NCBI GenBank assembly: GCA_036346355.1
Contig: CM070588.1
Span: 17,717,914 to 17,781,913 of the forward strand
Reading direction: 5' to 3'
DNA: 64,000 bases
Source of the DNA: Rhipidocladum racemiflorum
Lineage: Eukaryota; Streptophyta; Magnoliopsida; Poales; Poaceae
Part shown: in pieces, positions 20,365 through 31,664 of the stretch
Layout of the letters: each line of letters opens with the position of its first letter
Numbering within the stretch: position 1 is the first letter of the stretch
Made by a program: the position numbers and the translations under genes
Notes under the pieces: generated by a model
Told to the model about the DNA's origin: nothing
The model's input: only the letters and a program-made list of their open reading frames with translations
Databases searched by the model: none

Positions 20365-23300
20365 TGTCGGGACCCAAATTTGCAAATCCAGACCCTCTGT
20401 GTATTCAACACTAGTCCAGGAACGCGCTAGTGCACACAGTCTTAACATCGGCAAATATCACAATCATACCACTCGATACTAATAAAGTACTTTAATTATA
20501 TAATCAAACTGGTTGCTCGACCTTATGGTCAAGTTACAAATATATGCCTCGCAGGGCGAAACTTATTGAAAGAGAAATAATAGCAGCGGAAAATAAGATA
20601 ACTTCGTGGCGCCATCCAGTATACCACAGGCAACTGACTGGGCTCTCTCCCTAAGTAGACGGTTCCTCTTGGAGCTCCTTCTCCAAAGCTGGTGTAGTCT
20701 CCTCTTCAACTGGTGTTGTATTGCGGCAAGGGTCAGTACTTGGTACTCAGCAAGTCATGCACAGAATGCAAGCTAATATACTATATGCATGTCTTGATAC
20801 AAAGGAATAGCTCAAGGTATATTTGCAGTAAACAACATTTAACAAGTATCATAAGTAGATTCGAAAGCAGTAGAAACAAGTATATCATCAATAACTTTTC
20901 AAGGAGTTTAGTAAACATTTTTCCCAATCATAATCCATATTTCCATCAACATCATTATTAATCCAACCCAACCTTCCAAGTCCAAGTTATTTTTGAGAAA
21001 GTCTAACCCTTGACTGTAATTCCCGAGCGATGTCCAATACCGCGGACACGGCTATTCGAATAGATTTTACACTCTGCAGAGGTTATGCACTTTACCCACA
21101 AGATACAGTCAAACACCACAAAGGCGAGTTTCCGTAACAAAGTCTTTCGGAAACTTCTAACAGTACAAGTGGTCCTCTCCGGTGTTGCACACTAATCCTT
21201 CCCTTAGCGAAGGCGAAGTTTAGGCCAATCCACCGTTAGATGGGTACTGCCGCAGCCCCAGACGCTCCCCGCATAACTACACAAAAGGTATAGTTGACAC
21301 CTGGAGGTTCCACAGTGCGTTATTAGCAACTTAATCAACTAGGTCTGTCCCATTACAGACATGTGGTTGCACGCTTGACTCAGTTCAAAGGCTTGCAAGG
21401 TTAAGTCCTTAGGGTGACCAGGGCAAGACTACCCGAAGAACCAACACAACGTTCCCGGTGCCACAACTGGCCCACTCGATCATTCTTGCCACATGCCCCG
21501 GTCCAAATCTATTTATCAAAACCCCCAGTTGATTACCATGCACCACGTGCCATCAACATCACATGATACCTTTCCAAAACAGGTTCAATATATCATTAAG
21601 TCAATATTAACATTTGATTGTCCAAAATCATGTCATGAGCACGTAGCAGGTCTAAGCAATATACTACAATGGTCTAAATTCCCATGTTGGCAATTTAATA
21701 ATGTCCAACTAGTAAACCACAACTAGGGTGACAAGGGGTCATGGCACATATTTAAATAACCAAGGTGTCATACAGCAATTTGGCATTTAACTAGCATGCA
21801 ATAGTTTCAATCGAATTAATTTGAAATTGGGATCAACATGGTCAAAGCACAACTTGCCTTCGAAAAGTACTTGCTCTTTGTCCTGAACTGGCTCCTGGGT
21901 CAGTACTTCTCCTTCGAATCCTTCCCGCACTTCAACGTCTACTAGTAAAGCGTGTAAATAGCAACAAGTAAATAAACAGTAGACAAAAAGTGTCCAAACA
22001 TCCAAACAAAGTTCATAAACAGAGAGAGCATAATTTTAACAATTTTTAGAAACTGGAATCGTCAAATTCGGAGTTTAAACGCGAAAGTTATAGCATTTTG
22101 AAGTTTAAATAATCAATTAAATAATTATACAGAGAAAAAATTTAGTCCAAAAATTAAATAAAATTCATCATTAGGTAGATCTCAATTTTATACAAATTTA
22201 GAAATTTGAATCACTCAAATCGGAGTTGAAACGTAAAAGTTATAAGCGTTTGAAGTTTTAATCCATTTTTGAAATCAGTAATTCGAATTAATAAATCATT
22301 TTCTTTTTCGGAAATTAATTTATTGCGTCAGCAAGGACACGTGGACCAATCGGGTGACGACACGTGGCCTCGGGTCCACGGACCCGGCGCACGGCCTCGG
22401 CTCGGTCCACCGTGGGCTCGGCCCACGGCTCGCGGTCGCTGACAGGCGGGCCCCGCGTGTCAGTGGCTCGCACTCACGCGTGCACGCGCGGTCAGGGCGC
22501 ACGTGGCATGATCACGGCCGTTGATTTGAAAATCAACGGCCCAGATCGGATCTGGGTGACGCACGTTTGGGGGAACGAGCCAATCCGGACCGTTGGATCT
22601 TGATCCAACGGTTGAAAACGAATCTAACCCGTAACGCTATCCACGGTACGGGCGACGTGGCCGATCGTGGGCCGTTGGATCTTGATCCAACGGTCCAGAT
22701 CTGATCTGGGTTCTAGGGTTTGGGGAAGAACGTGGGCTCACTGTGACGGTCGGATCTTGATCGGACGGCTGTGCGAGCTCGGGGCAGCGATGGCAACGCG
22801 GCGGCGCGGGCTCACCGGACGCGAGGACAGCGACCAAGCCGATGGCGCTGCGAGGCCTCTCCGGCGAGGTGAGTCCTCCCTTCGGGTGCGCCTTGGCCTG
22901 GGGGTCTCGGAACTGGGCTCAACCGCGGCGGAGGACGGCGAACGACAACGGGGCGAAGCAGCAACCGCGGCGGGGGAGAGAGAACTCCGGTGAGCAATTG
23001 CGGGGCAACGGCGGCGGCTTGGGCTAGAGTACGTGGGGCAAACGGTGCACGGGGAAAGGGTGATCCTCGGGCGCGGACCCGGGCATTAAATACCGGCCTG
23101 AACGCCGAGATCCCCACGGAATCCGTGGCGGAGCCGGTACGGGCGGCGGAGTCCGTCCCGGACACGGCGAGGTGACGTGGACGCACACGAGCCGTCCACG
23201 TGGCGCGATCGACGGCCGAGATCGGCTCGGGCGCGGCCGTGTCTAGCGCGGATTGATCTTGACCGTTGGATCTTGATCCAACGGTTCGGATCTGATCTGG

Positions 23301-23784
23301 GGTTCGGGTTAGGTGCGTCCAGCGCACGTGGGTTACGTGGGTTAATGTGGGCCGTTGGATCTTGATCCAACGGTCCATAGGTTTAGGGTTCGGACGCGGT
23401 TGATTCAAGTCAAGTGGCGTAGCTGGCTCGGGTCGGACTCGAGTCCGACTCGGACCCGAGGAACAGTAACCGACCCGGTTGGTCCTTTTCCAGCGAATTA
23501 ATATTTAAAATAATTTCCAGTAATTCACTTAATTCAAGAAAAATAGCAAAAGACTCAGAAAAATTCCAGAAAAATTCTGGAAAATATTTTAGGGCATTTG
23601 GGACTCAAAGAAAATATTTCCAACAAAACTTTATTTGAAAATTTAATTTCTTTAATTAGTTCAAAATGGAATAAATTCAAATAAATTCTAAATAAATCCA
23701 AATAAATTCCAGAAAATTCCAAAAATTCACCAAAGTGCCAAATCACACATGAATTTAAGAAAATCAAAATTTTGGGGTGTTACA
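20365..23784 (-). repeat. Gyp-2 3' LTR (left, 3,420 bp)
   Basis: + strand TGTCGGGACC...GGGGTGTTACA. Matches 39515-42218 and 54839-55570. Contains palindromes of the CCGTTGGATC..GATCCAACGG type (for example about 22590, 22673, 23261 and 23351), CACGTG motifs and the heat-shock-like triplet near 23703-23720. Confidence 0.94.
20651..21941 (-). CDS. Candidate spliced ORF inside the Gyp-2 3' LTR (exons 21941-21858 and 20709-20651)
   Basis: Minus-strand counterpart of 18425-19748. The donor of the preceding exon is GTGAGC at 22741-22736. The 84-nt exon 21941-21858 reads DVEVREGFEGEVLTQEP and VQDKEQVLFE and is followed by GCAAGT. The 59-nt exon 20709-20651 reads VEEETTPALEKEL and QEEPST then TAG. 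Relative to Gyp-1, TTG/CTG, ACT/ACC, CAA/CAG, GAA/GAG and TTT/TTC are silent changes; GAT/GAG, ACT/GTT and CAA/AAA change the residue, and CCG/CGG is at an error-prone CCGG. A second copy lies in the other LTR (41098-41015 and 39859-39801). Start codon not identified. Confidence 0.35.
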
Positions 23785-23800
23785 AACCTCCCCCCTTAAC
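23785..23800 (-). other. Gyp-2 polypurine tract
   Basis: AACCTCCCCCCTTAAC on the + strand, that is GTTAAGGGGGGAGGTT next to the 3' LTR in element sense. Confidence 0.9.
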
Positions 23801-23829
23801 AGAATCTCGTCCCCGAGATTCAGGGCTTT

Positions 23830-26590
23830 CTAAAGAAATAGGTTCGGAAACTCTTTCTTCAAATCCTCTTCGCGCTTCCAAGTTGCTTCACTCTCCGCGT
23901 GGTTGCTCCATTGAACTCTGCAGAAATGGGTTGACTTGTTTCTCGTCTCTCGATCCATAGTGTCCAAATTTTTCACGGGATGCTCCTTGTAAGTTAGATC
24001 CTCTTGTAGCTCAATCGACTCCAAGGGCGTTTGCTCATCTGGCACTCGAAGACACTTCTTCAGCTGGGACACGTGGAACATGTCATGTACTCCTGCTAGT
24101 GATTGCGGTAACTCTAGCTGGTAAGCAACTTCACCTCTGCGGCTGAGAACCTTGAATGGTCCAACATATCTCGGCGCGAGTTTTCCCTTGGCATGGAATC
24201 TCTTAACTCCTCTGAGTGGCGTGACTCTGAGATACACGAAATCTTCTGGTTCAAAACTCAGATCTCGGTGATGGTTATCAGCATAACTCTTCTGTCGTGA
24301 TTGGGCTATCCTCAATCTCTCCCTGACCATGGCAATCTGTTCTTCGGCTTCTTGGAGAATATCTGGCCCAAATACGCGGCGTTCACCTGTCTCATTCCAG
24401 TTCAACGGTGTCCAACAAGGTCGACCGTATAGTGCTTCAAATGGCGACATTTGCAAACTTGCTTGATAACTGTTATTGTAGCTGAACTCCGCATACGGTA
24501 GACTTTTATCCCAAGAGGTAGCATAAGCTAATGCACAAGCTCGTAGCATATCCTCCAAAATCTGATTAACTCTTTCGGTTTGCCCATCTGTCTGCGGATG
24601 ATAAGCTGTACTGAAGTTCAGACGGGTTCCCATGGCTTCATGCAGTTTATTCCAGAACCTCGAGGTAAACTGGGTACCTCTGTCCGATACAATCTTTTTC
24701 GGCACTCCATGCAAACAGACGATCCTGGTCATGTACAACTCGGCTAACTTATCTCCCGAATAGGTGGTCTTTACGGGGATGAAATGGGCTACCTTAGTCA
24801 AGCGGTCCACTATGACCCATATGGAGTCATATCCACCTTGAGTCTTGGGTAAACCGGTAATGAAATCCATTCCGATTTCCTCCCACTTCCACTCAGTTAT
24901 CTTTAACGGCTATAGCAATCCTGCTGGTCTCCGATGCATTGCCTTGACTCTCTGGCATATGTCGCACAGCGCAACAAGCTCGGGAACTTCACGCTTCATG
25001 CTCGGCCACCAGAATCTTTCTTTCAAATCCTGATACATCTTGGCACTTCCAGGATGAATTGAATACTTGGAGTCATGGGCTTCTTCTAGAATCAATTGCT
25101 TCAGCTCCTTCTTGTCCGGCACACAAATGCGACCCTTCATCCATAATGTGCCTTGCTCATCCAACTTGAAGTCCTCTGCCTTGCCTTCATCCATGTTGGA
25201 CTTAATCTTGCGGATCTTGTCATCATCCTCTTGTCCTTCTCGGATCTGATCCTCCAGGGTAGGCTTCACTTCCAATGCTGCCAAGAATCCTTCTGATACG
25301 ACTTCAATCCGCATTCTCTGGAAATCCTCACATAGCTCCTCCTGACTTGTGGCTAACAACATGTTCACAGTATGGCTTTTCCGACTCAGAGCATCGGCAA
25401 CTACGTTGGCCTTCCCGGGATGGTAATGGATTCCAACATTGTAGTCCTTGATCAACTCTAACCATCTCCTTTGCCTCATGTTCAGGTCTGATTGGGTGAA
25501 GATGTACTTAAGACTCTTATGGTCCGTGTATACTTCACATCTGTTTCCAATTAAATAGTGACGCCATAATTTCAAGGCATGCACTACAGCAGCTAGCTCT
25601 AGGTCATGTGTCAGATAGTTCTCCTCGTGTGGCCTCAACTGCCTTGATGCGTAAGCGACGGCCTTTCCGTTCTTCATCAGCACACACCCAAGTCCTTGAC
25701 GCGATGCATCACAATAAATATCAAAACTTTGATTGACGTCCGGTAGAATTCACACCGACGCTGATGTCAATCGTTTCTTCAGCTCCTGAAAACCTTTTTC
25801 ACACTCTGGCATCCATGCAAACTTCTTCTCCTTTTTAAGCAATTGCGTAAGAGGTTTCGCAATTGTCGAAAAGCCTTCAATGAAGCGGCGGTAATAACCT
25901 ACCATTCCAAGGAAACTCCGGATCTGGGTCACGGTCTTCGGCTGCTCCCAATGTAACACAGCTTCTACCTTGCTTGGATCTACGGCGACTCCTTCCACGG
26001 TCATTACATGTCCGAGGAACTCCACCTTGTCCTTCCAAAAGTCACACTTGTTGAACTTGGCGAAAAGTTGCTGTTCCCTTAGCTTTTCCAAAACTTGCCT
26101 CAAGTGCTCTGCATGTTCATCCTCTGTCTTGGAGTAGACTAAGATATCATTTATGAACACAACAACAAACTTGTCCAAATATTCCATGAACACCTTATTC
26201 ATCATATTCATGAAATATGCTGGCGCATTCGTCAAACCAAAGGACATAACTGTAAACTCGTAATGTCCATATCTTGACGAGAATGCAGTCTTCGGAATAT
26301 CCTCTGATCGGATCTTCAACTGATAGTATCCCGATCTCAGATCAATCTTGGAGAAGACTCCGGCTCCTCTTAGCTGATCAAACAAATCATCGATCCTGGG
26401 TAGCGGATACTTATTCTTCACGGTGACTTCATTGAGTGCACGGTAGTCAATGCACATCCTGAAACTCCCGTCCTTCTTCTTGACAAACAGAACTGGCGCT
26501 CCCCACGGTGACGAACTCGGTCTGATAAATCTTTTCTCCATCAAATCTTCAAATTGCTTCTTCGTCTCTACCAATTCTTCGGTGGACATC
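23830..26590 (-). pseudogene. Gyp-2 pol: RT, RNase H, integrase, chromodomain
   Basis: Minus-strand frame running from the Cop-2 insertion at 26590 to 23830. RT starts with [46 protein letters not shown] and [11 protein letters not shown]. The active site reads FINDILVYS: the first catalytic Asp is Asn (codon at 26149-26151), which should abolish polymerase activity. RNase H ([30 protein letters not shown]) is present, the CDAS part lying near the first stop. Integrase has the HHCC finger (CDICQRVKA), [19 protein letters not shown] and QTDGQTERVNQ. The tail is chromodomain-like (CRVQWSNHAESEATWKRE). Two in-frame stops occur: TTA to TGA near 25750 and CAG to TAG near 24907. All three blocks share one frame, so this is the least frameshifted gypsy pol in the window. 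Confidence 0.92.
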
Positions 26591-26750
26591 TGTGAATCAT
26601 GTGATGAAAAATTGGCTTGATCTTGTGCTGAAAAATTGGTTAGGATTAATCTTGCAAAATTGCTTGCATGAAGGACCAAACATTCAAACATCCAAAAACA
26701 GAAACTTTGCATTTGCGCCGAACCAAATAACTAAAAAATCGCGTTTTTCG

Positions 26751-27063
26751 CATGTATGACGGACCAAACTTTTTGGTCTGTCATAAACGTGATTTTGATG
26801 CTTTTACGCTTGTACAAGAAATCGCGTTTTTTCCATGTATGACGGACCGAATTTTTTGGTCTGTCATACACATGACTTTGGCGACCTCGTTTTTCCCATG
26901 TATGACGGACCGAATTTTTTGGTCTGTCATACACATGATTTTGGCGACCTCGTTTTTTCCCATGTATGACGGACCGAATTTTTTGGTCTGTCATACACAT
27001 GATTTTGGAGACCTCGATTTTCCCATGTATAACGGACCAAATTTTTGGTCCGTCATAAACGTG
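26751..27063 (+). repeat. Tandem array of five hairpin units in the Cop-2 U3
   Basis: Units start near 26751, 26834, 26897, 26961 and 27024, spaced 83, 63, 64 and 63 bp. Each carries ATGACGGACC and GGTCTGTCAT (or GGTCCGTCAT) as inverted arms around an AT-rich loop, then a spacer such as CTTTGGCGACCTCG. The 3' LTR copy (about 34977-35272) has the same units with many small losses inside the arms. Confidence 0.85.
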
Positions 27064-27443
27064 TTTTTGAGGTTTTTGCGCGGGACCAAGTTCTTAAAAA
27101 CAAGTAAGTTTTTCATTTGTGCGCTGGACTGGTTTTTGGTCTGTGCTGGATGTTTTTGTGTACGGTTAAGGGTTTTGAGCTAATGTGGACTTTATGCAAT
27201 GCTCGTGTGAGTATTTGCATGGACTAATGTTGAGTCAAGTCGTGGACTTGTGCTCGGATTTGTTTTTGCGGTTTGATCATGTGCAGGTATTGCTTGAAGA
27301 CGAACGTGGTCGATGACGGGATCGGAACTAGGTTCATGGAGGAGCTGAGGTTCGGGACTAGGTTCAGGGAGGAACTGAGGTCTTGGTGGTCAAGGATGTT
27401 ATGCGGGACGTTCGAGCTAAGAGAATGGTGCACATGAAGAATG

Positions 27444-27572
27444 GTTAGTCACGTGAGAATGGCAGGAGGTCATTCGCGTGCAAAGTGTTAGTCACGTGAG
27501 TATGGCAGGTGGCCATACGCGTGCAAAGTGTTAGTCACGTGAGTATGGTAGGGTTGCCATACGCGTGCAAGA
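27444..27572 (+). repeat. Three 43-bp tandem repeats with CACGTG, upstream of the Cop-2 TATA
   Basis: Units at 27444, 27487 and 27530, each GTTAGTCACGTGAG...CGCGTGCAA. Every unit has the G-box CACGTG and an (A/T)CGCGTGC motif. They end about 100 bp before the TATA-like box. The 3' LTR carries the same array from 35637. The placement suggests an enhancer. Confidence 0.75.
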
Positions 27573-27669
27573 GTTGTACTCGGCCAGGTTGGGCCAAGTA
27601 GAGTTGTGTTGGATACGGATTCCTTCTAGGGAATAGGAATCGTATTCAGAACTCCTTGTGGGTTGGTGC

Positions 27670-27788
27670 TTTAAATAGGTTGGGGGTCTCCTGTTGAAAG
27701 GCACCAAGTAGAGCTGAGCGCATCAAGCTTTGAGCTTGGTTTTAGGGTTTGTACTCTTTTGATGAGAGTATTTTAGACAAGAAATAAA
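27670..27788 (+). promoter_or_regulatory. Cop-2 5' LTR TATA-like box and poly(A) signal
   Basis: TTTAAATAG at about 27670 and AATAAA at 27783-27788 bracket the likely R region, about 80-110 bp downstream of the TATA. Same arrangement in the 3' LTR from about 35862. Confidence 0.6.
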
Positions 27789-28338
27789 GATCAATTCTTC
27801 CAAGATTTTTATGCTACAAGAACCACGTCGCTACAGTGTTTTCTGTTTTGGTTCTTGTTTGCATGCTTGTTCTAATTCTAGATTGGTTTTTGTTTGTTGA
27901 GTTTCATCTTGATTTGATCCATCAAAAACCATTCTAGGGTATTGATTTAGAGTTTCTCAAAGTCTAGTTGATTAATCTTTTGAAGATCTTGTTTAATCTT
28001 GAAGTTTTGATTAGATTGATTCTCGTCAAGTTCTGGATCAGCAAGCTTGCGAGGTTCATAACTTTTGATCCGTAAGTCCGATCGAGCTGATTCTGTTTGG
28101 GTTCGATTCGTATTGGAATATAGTTTCTTGTGTCCAAATTTCAGATCAATCTAACGGTTGGATCTCTGGGAATTCGCGTTTTACCGAACCTCTGTCATTC
28201 TGTTTTTGTCGAAAACGAGGCAATTATTTGGTTCTGTTTTGGGGTGAACTTTTAATAGGTCAAGAATTTGGTTTTAGCTTCCGCACAATCATTCACCCCC
28301 CCTCTGATTGCTATATTCGTATACTTCGATCCTACAAG

Positions 28339-28350
28339 TGGTATCAGAGC
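28339..28350 (+). other. Cop-2 primer binding site
   Basis: TGGTATCAGAGC two bases after the LTR, matching initiator tRNA-Met. Confidence 0.92.
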
Positions 28351-28388
28351 AAGGTTTCTCTAATCTATCTTAACCGGTGATTAGATCA

Positions 28389-30352
28389 ATGGATCGTTAT
28401 TCGACAAAACCATGTGTGTTCGATGGTGTTGATTTTCAGTTTTGGAAGGCCAAGATGGAGGCGTTCATCCAAGCACAGGGTTTCACAATTTGGGAGAAGG
28501 TCTACAAGCCATATGAAGTCCCTGCAAACGACAACGTCAACGACACCAATCGCACACATGTTGAAGCAAATAGCAAGGCGCGCAACTTGATCATCCAAGG
28601 CTTGGGACGCAGCGACTTTGATCGTGTGGTTCATCTTCGATCCAAGATATGAGGTATGGAAATCTCTTTGTGATTACCATGAGGGTTCTAACACTGTCAA
28701 AGAGGTTCGCCAAGATATTTACAAAAAAGAATACATGCGTTTTGAGATGAAACCTAGTGAATCTGTAGATGACTTCTTTGCACGTTTCAATAAAATTCTT
28801 AGCAATCTACGTGCTGTTGGAGTTAGCTACACTGATGCTGAAAATGCTCGACAATTGCTTAGTGCTTTGGACATGTCAGTGTGGGAGATGAAAGTAACAT
28901 CTATACAAGAATCTACTACCATGAGTACACTCACATTAGATGTTCTTTACTCTAAGTTGAAAACTCATGAGTTGGATGTTCTTGCCAGGAAGGGTAACAT
29001 TAAATCAATTGCTTTGATTTCTAACCCTAACATGTCAAATGTAAATTCTTCTTCTAGCTTTGCCTTGTCTTCCATGTCTTCTTTAACAGATGAGCAACTT
29101 GAAGAGTTTCCTGAAGAAGATCTGGCACTACTCTCTTCTCGCTTTAACAAAGCTTTGCAGAATGTGAGAATGAGAAAGAGAGTTGGTCCTCCAAGATGCT
29201 ATGAGTGTGGTGACCTCAACCATATTCGCACAAATTGTCCTAAGCTTGCAGGAAAAACATCAAAGGAGGAGAAGGACAACGGCAAGGAATGAGAAGAAAA
29301 GGTTCTCGTCAAATGATAGGAAGAAGAAGAGCTTCATCAACCGCAAGGTGGTTCACTGAAGTTCTTTCCGCTCTTGAACAAGTCAATTTGAGCGATGTGG
29401 ACTCGGAGAGCAGCGAAGATGATGCAACTCCAAGCAAGCATGATTTGATAGGATTATGTCTCATGGCAAGCAGCAAGGATAGCTTCACCGAGGGCGACCA
29501 CGACAAATGACTTCAATGAGGTAGATCCCTCTTATGATGAATTAGCTATTCATTGTTGCTCGTCTTGGAAAATTGCTTGACAAGCGTGATAAGAAAATTA
29601 AGAAACATGATTTCATTATTGAATCATTGAATGCTGAAATTGCTAGACTTAAGACTTTGATTCCTAGTGATGATACTTGCAAATCATGTGACTTAATTTA
29701 CAATGAGCTCACCTTGCTTAGGAAAGAACATGCTCTTTTGTTGCATCTAAATGAGAAAAATGAGAAACATGTTGTACATGCTAGCTGTTCCACTCGATGA
29801 TTTGCATAGTTCAACTTCTTGTTCTAAATGCTCAACTCTTGAATTAAAATTGAAAGATGCAAATGCTAGGGTTTCTCAATTAATCGATAATTTGCTTTCA
29901 CATGAAATTCTCTCATGCTCAACTTGTCACAAGCAAAAGGAAAAAGTAGATGTTCCTGCAATAATTGTTTAACTCTTGCTAAGAAAGTTGATTACTTGCA
30001 AAATTCTTTGGAACGTTTCACTAATGGCAAGAAGAAGTTGAACATGATTTTGGATCAATCTAAGGTTAGCACAAACAAGAGAGGTTTAGGTTTTGATCCT
30101 TATGCCACATATGAAACTAAACCTCGCCTTTGTTGTTCGTGCTCCTTGCAAAATTGAGTTATCTAATGAGCCTAAGAAAATTGCTTTTCAATCTGCTGGT
30201 TTTATCTTCTACTATGATGAATGCAAAATGTGCTTTTCTTTGTTAAAGCTAAACATCATGTCAAGTACACTTGCACTCATTGTGGTAGAGATGGACACTT
30301 AGTAAATTTTTGCTTTAGACTAGCCAAACAAAGAAAAGAAGGAAAGAACTGA
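28389..30352 (+). pseudogene. Cop-2 gag
   Basis: Begins at ATG 28389 (MDRYSTKPCVFDGVDFQFWKA). A copia gag (UBN2-type) domain runs to about 29150 and includes the TLDVLYSKLKTHELDV segment. The first zinc knuckle CYECGDLNHIRTNC is at about 29197-29240. An acidic serine-rich part (SDVDSESSEDDATPSKHDLIG) follows, then a coiled coil (29573-29800), a Cys-rich piece and the second knuckle CTHCGRDGHLVNFC at about 30270-30312. Frameshifts occur near 28620, 29285, 29510, 29780 and 29950, so no single frame covers it. Gag would form the particle; two knuckles bind RNA. The shape fits the SIRE/Maximus lineage. Confidence 0.85.
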
Positions 30353-30594
30353 GGCTAGGTCAAATTTCAGCAAAGCATATTTTTATGCGCCTAGAGTGAT
30401 GAAAACACCTTCTGCTCCTACAAACATGGGAAAAGGCAAATCTGATTTTGTGCATAAAAATTATCGTGTTGTACCCCTCATGTTGTGCGTCGTGTGTCTC
30501 AAGATCGATTCCCAAAAATCTCATTCCTAACCCCAAGATCTTTGAGGCCTCGACATGTTTTGCTATGTAGGCTTCTCGCGCAAGGAAGGAGAAC

Positions 30595-31664
30595 ATATGG
30601 CTAGTGGATTCTGGATGCTCACGCCACATGTCCGGTGATAAGAATTGGTTCTCCTCCCTCACTCGTGCATCTCGTGCTGAAAGTGTTACTTTTGGAGATG
30701 CTTCTTCCTCTTCTGTTGTGGCAAAAGGTACAATAAAGGTAAGTGACAAGTTTATGTTCAAAGATGTGGCTCTTGTTGAAAATTTGAAATATAACTTGCT
30801 TTATGTCTCACAAATGCTTGATGAAGATCTTGAGATAAGCTTTAAGAAAAATGAATGCAAAGTGCTAGATGCTTCAGGTGATCTTGTGTTCAAAATTTCT
30901 CGTTTTGGAAGAGTCTTTAAAGCTGATTTTGATGCATCACCTTCTTCTAAGCATATTTGTAAAGATTTATTCTTTTGGCATCGTAGACTTGGTCATGTTG
31001 GTTTTGATTATCTTACTCGTGTAAGTGGTTTAGATCTTATACGTGGCCTGCCTAAGCTTAAGGGTGATAGCAATCTAGTATGTTCTTCTTGTAGACATGG
31101 TACCTCTTACCATGATGATGACAAACGCTCCAGGACAGCTTCTACATCTTGATACAGTTGGACCATCTCGAGTTCAATCCTTTGGAGGCAAACGGTATGT
31201 GCTTGTGATTGTTGATGATTTTTCTAGATACTCTTGGGTGTATTTTATGGCATCTAAGGATGAGGCTTTTAGTCATTTTAGAAGTCTTGTTCTTAGGCTT
31301 TCATTGACCATCCAGAGCTCTCAAAGCTATTAGAAGTGATAATGGAACTGAATTCAAAAATGCTTCCTTTGATCTCTTTTGTCTTTGAAAAGGAATTGAT
31401 CATCAATTTTCATCTCCTAGAGTGCCTCAACAAAATGGTGTAGTCGAAAGAAAAAAGCGAGCGTTAGTTGAGATGGCTAGAACCATGTTAGATGAACATC
31501 TCTCTCCTAGAAATTTTTGGGCTGAAGCTATTTCAACTGCTTGTTATGTTTCAAACCGTGTGTTTTTGAGATCAAAATTGGGTAAGACTCCATATGAGCT
31601 TCGGTTTGGACATAGACCTTCATTTCTCACTTTCGAGTTTTTGGATGCAAATGTTTTGTCTTGA
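30595..31664 (+). pseudogene. Cop-2 protease and integrase
   Basis: LVDSGCSRHMSGDKNWF at about 30600 is the copia aspartic protease active site (DSG). The pre-integrase zinc domain follows (WHRRLGHVGFDYL ... CSSCRHG, about 30975-31100). The integrase core shows LLHLDTVGPSR, VLVIVDDFSRYSWVYF, a damaged D-N-G-T-E-F stretch near 31335 and PQQNGVVERKKRALVEMARTM (31425-31480). Frame changes near 31110 and 31320, plus a stop near 31388, break it. Processing and integration functions are recognisable by family only. Confidence 0.87.

Larger units (their letters stand above)
26591..28336 (+). repeat. Cop-2 5' LTR (1,746 bp)
   Basis: Holds a hairpin array (26751-27063), three 43-bp tandem G-box repeats (27444-27572), a TATA-like TTTAAATAG (about 27670-27678) and AATAAA (27783-27788), in that order. 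The end CCTACA is followed by AG and the PBS. Confidence 0.95.

Noticed and set aside
26751..27063. CRISPR-like regular repeats
   Set aside because: Units are direct repeats with similar spacers inside an LTR of a plant element; spacers are not unique and no cas genes exist.
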